Positions 61,318 to 64,000 of a DNA stretch of 64,000 nt are shown piece by piece. Below the pieces are notes generated by a model. It ran no database searches. It was not told the origin of the DNA and was given only the letters and a program-made list of their open reading frames with translations. Numbering within the stretch: position 1 is the stretch's first letter; each line of letters opens with the position of its first letter. The translations under genes were made by a program, and so were the position numbers. The stretch covers positions 29,499,673-29,563,672 of the forward strand of contig CM034610.1 of the NCBI GenBank assembly GCA_020091685.1, in the 5' to 3' direction. Source of the stretch: Lutjanus erythropterus (taxonomy: Eukaryota > Chordata > Actinopteri > Lutjaniformes > Lutjanidae).

Positions 61318-63899
61318 GTAAGTATTTAACGCTAACCTATTTCTTCAGCAGCCAGCACGTTTGGGGATGATGGGAGAAACGTTAAAGACGTTAACTGTTA
61401 GCTAGAAATGCTCGCTTTGACAAGACTTAATTTGAAAAACAAGCGTTTTTATTTCTCTGTAAAAAACAACGAATTAATATTAATACAACCGTTAACGGTA
61501 GCGGGAAGCGAGGCGGTGATTTAACGTTAATAAATCGGTCTTAATGCACATTTTCGTCTTCTAATGACGTTACTTTGCATCAGTTGGGAATAATCTGTCC
61601 CAGTCAACAAGGTAACGTTATCACCGTTACCGTTGCCGTTAGGAACGGTGTAATGACTGCGTTAGCTCACTAACCCACAGCTGGATAAAATGCAAGTATT
61701 AGTACGTTAGCTTAGCCAAGGTTAACTGATAACAGCTGTATTTTTGCTCCATTTTGCTGTTTTACATACGTAATATACTGATATTACCACATCTGTCATG
61801 CCTCACCATCTAGTTTTAATGAAGGTGGTAATGTTAGCTAACAGAGCTAACATACATACACCTGCCACAGTGTAACTGTTAACTGTAATGCCAAAATGTG
61901 GTCAGGAGCAAACAGATGTTCATATGAGCTACATTTACTCAAGTACTGACTTACATAGCTACAATTTTAAATTACTTGTACTTTACTTGAGTATTTACAT
62001 TTTCTGCTACTTTAAACTTAAAGGTAAGGGATAATGCACAGTGAGCAGGTCATTGTTGTGAAATAAATCCTCATCCAATCACCCTGAAGGGGTTTACTTG
62101 ACAATAATGACCTGCTCACTGTACATTCTCCTGTTTATTACATGGTTATGTACAAAAAAGTTGGCACACATTTATGTGATACAAAATATTATCATGTACA
62201 TTATCCTGCTTGTTAAATGGGGACGAACCCCCCAAAAAACAATAAATTGACACATAATATTAGAGATGATCAGAACTGTGTCCATATCAGTGGCATGTTC
62301 TTTATAGCAAAGGTCTGCTATACAGAAATAACAGATCTTACAATGTTGTAAATGACCGATCAGAATGGAGTATTTAACAAAGCCATGTAATAAGATCACT
62401 TTAGTTACCTTCCAGATTCATATTACTAGTATGAAATATAATCAATAAAATAATTTTGATGTGTGAGTATGGATAAAGTTGAGACTTTATGGACCCCTCA
62501 CATCCCTCACAGACATCATCTTAGGTTTTGCAAAATACTGATCAATACTTTTCACCATTTTCTGACATTTTAAACATTGATTCATTGAGAAAATAATCAT
62601 TTATGGAAATAATTGTTTATTCATTCTTGGTGGACATTATCATTTTTGCATCACAATTTTCATTTTCACAGGAAAAAAATATTAAAATCCTGATGTTGTG
62701 ACATGTTGTAGAAACATGTTTTGTTACATCTGGAAAACAAGATTTGTAAGCCAGAGCTTCTCTGCAGCACTACAGTGTTATTATTATACTGTCTTATAAT
62801 GCTGTTTTGTCAGAAAAAAAACTGCTGTTTCTGTGATTTGGATATTTGCACTTGACCATATTGGAATTTCTATAATATTTTGATTAATTGTGTAGCCATA
62901 TCCCGTATAAAACTGGCTGAATAGAATATGCTAAAGATCTTTAGCAGTAACTTTACACCACTAAATGTGAAAGGTGAGCACCAGGGGTCTAAGTGGCTCA
63001 CCAAGTTGTACTCTTTCAATGCAGATGACTTTGCAGACCTATGTTTTTCTCTTTTTAGCACCTAGTAATTGCATAATCCGTGTTCCCATCTCTAATGGCA
63101 GCCTTATGTTCAGTAACTCTCAGTCAGAGATTACACATTGTTTGGCCTGCTGCATGCATTAAGCTGCAAGGACATTTGAAGATATAAATGAGATATTTAG
63201 AGAAACAGGTAATGAATTCTTTTATGTTAAATTTCTTCCCTTAATGGAGTTTATTAAATACACTTTCTACATGTATAATTTCATACACTTGTTGAGAAAG
63301 CCACTTCATTTGTGTAGGTTCCTTATACATGTAACTTACAGCTATTTCTCTGACATTTCTGCCTCTCTTGAAGCAAAAACAAAGTCTAGAGCTGGAATGA
63401 GAATTCATTGTTACTCACAATTATACATATATGTATACTCACAATAATGAGGATTACAAATGATCTAAATTTGGGTCACATTCTGTTATTTTACAGTGTT
63501 TGTTTATAATGTGTTTGACATGCATAGATATGTTAGAATATTCAGATACTAAAGTAATTATTAATAATTATTACTTAGAACTAACTGTTTCATATCTACA
63601 ACATGCTAAATATTTATCTGTTAAACCACAGAGCAGAGCATAGCTACTTTAAGTACTGTTAGTTACTCACTAGTACTTTGATTTCAGTTTGCTCTCATTG
63701 TCATGCTTTCCCAGCTGTAGTAAAAATAGTGAGTGGTTTTGTTGTTGGTTTCTCTGGGAGACAAAACAGTCAGGGGAAAGTGGTTGTTACTTCCTCTTTT
63801 GTTGTGGTTGTGCCCATCGAATCCCAAGGCAAATAACATGCGTGGCCTATTGTGTTTTACATGCACGCCTATTTTCACTCTATTCCAGCTTTTCAGAGG
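61318..63899 (+). other. cep131: First intron of cep131
   Basis: 2.6 kb of AT-rich sequence with CpG-rich text at the start (61,320-61,700, many gttaacg words) and a fragment of the acttgagtac-type repeat at 61930-62020. A long imperfect inverted pair (cagtgagcaggtcattgttg at 62039 versus caataatgacctgctcactgt at 62101) could form a hairpin. No coding exon recognised. Confidence 0.5.
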
Positions 63900-64000
63900 A
63901 TGCATACGACACGGAGCCCTTCATCCATCCCGACAGGTGTCTCAGGAGACGCCTTGGACCTCAGCTTGTCAGGCTCCCAGCTTTCTGTATCCAAAAGACC
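63900..64000 (+). CDS. cep131: CEP131 (AZI1) centrosomal protein, first 33 codons; continues past window
   Basis: CEP131 is a centriolar-satellite and centrosome protein needed for ciliogenesis and genome stability. After an acceptor (ttttcag at 63896, or ttccag at 63888) the frame opens with MHTTRSPSSIPTGVSGDALD, followed by LSLSGSQLSVSKR. This aligns with the human N-terminus, which also has a RS-x-P-rich start, then DLSLTG and VSRRP. Only the N-terminus is visible, so no domain can be checked. The assignment rests on this short match plus synteny, since human CEP131 also lies on 17q25.3. The intron from 61318 is 2.6 kb. Confidence 0.8.
   Translation, partial: MHTTRSPSSIPTGVSGDALDLSLSGSQLSVSKR

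Overview
This is nuclear DNA of a spiny-rayed teleost fish. Genes are split by short GT-AG introns, intergenic DNA is AT-rich with typical fish MITE, hAT and SINE repeats, and the protein-coding exons are vertebrate. All four recognised genes lie on the + strand. nploc4, rnf213 and cep131 are all on human chromosome 17q25.3, so the window is a compressed piece of that conserved block. I see nothing prokaryotic, viral or CRISPR-like.

Layout: (1) 1-7,250 holds the last nine exons of nploc4, a p97/VCP ubiquitin cofactor, ending in its NZF zinc finger. (2) 7,250-15,150 is intergenic, with several MITEs and a reverse-transcriptase scrap. (3) 15,150-17,650 is a three-exon gene for a small secreted coiled-coil protein that I do not recognise. 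(4) About 19,250-60,060 is rnf213 (mysterin), the giant interferon-linked AAA+/RING/RZ ubiquitin ligase. It starts at a non-coding exon below interferon-response motifs and ends with a TAA at 58,798-58,800. (5) 60,060-61,000 is a diverged tandem repeat. (6) 61,000-64,000 is the promoter, 5' exon and first coding exon of cep131, cut by the window edge.

The main observation is a contrast inside rnf213. From 29,851 to 58,800 I could chain 50 exons with consistent splice phases into one open frame of 4,185 codons plus stop. It carries two complete Walker A/B pairs, a third Walker A, a RING and an RZ finger. Upstream (22,397-29,640), exons for the N-terminal part are recognisable, but their frames do not join and several contain internal frame changes or stops. 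This is either localised sequence error or real decay or truncation of the N-terminal arm.

Three of the four genes act in ubiquitin or centrosome biology (extraction of ubiquitinated clients, ubiquitin ligation, ciliogenesis). Their adjacency is inherited synteny rather than an operon-like system. I did not find evidence for a new multi-gene system. The less ordinary items are the unknown secreted gene, the damaged 5' third of rnf213, two UG-repeat 3' splice sites, a GC-AG intron, and a hAT element with intact 8-bp duplications just after the rnf213 stop codon.
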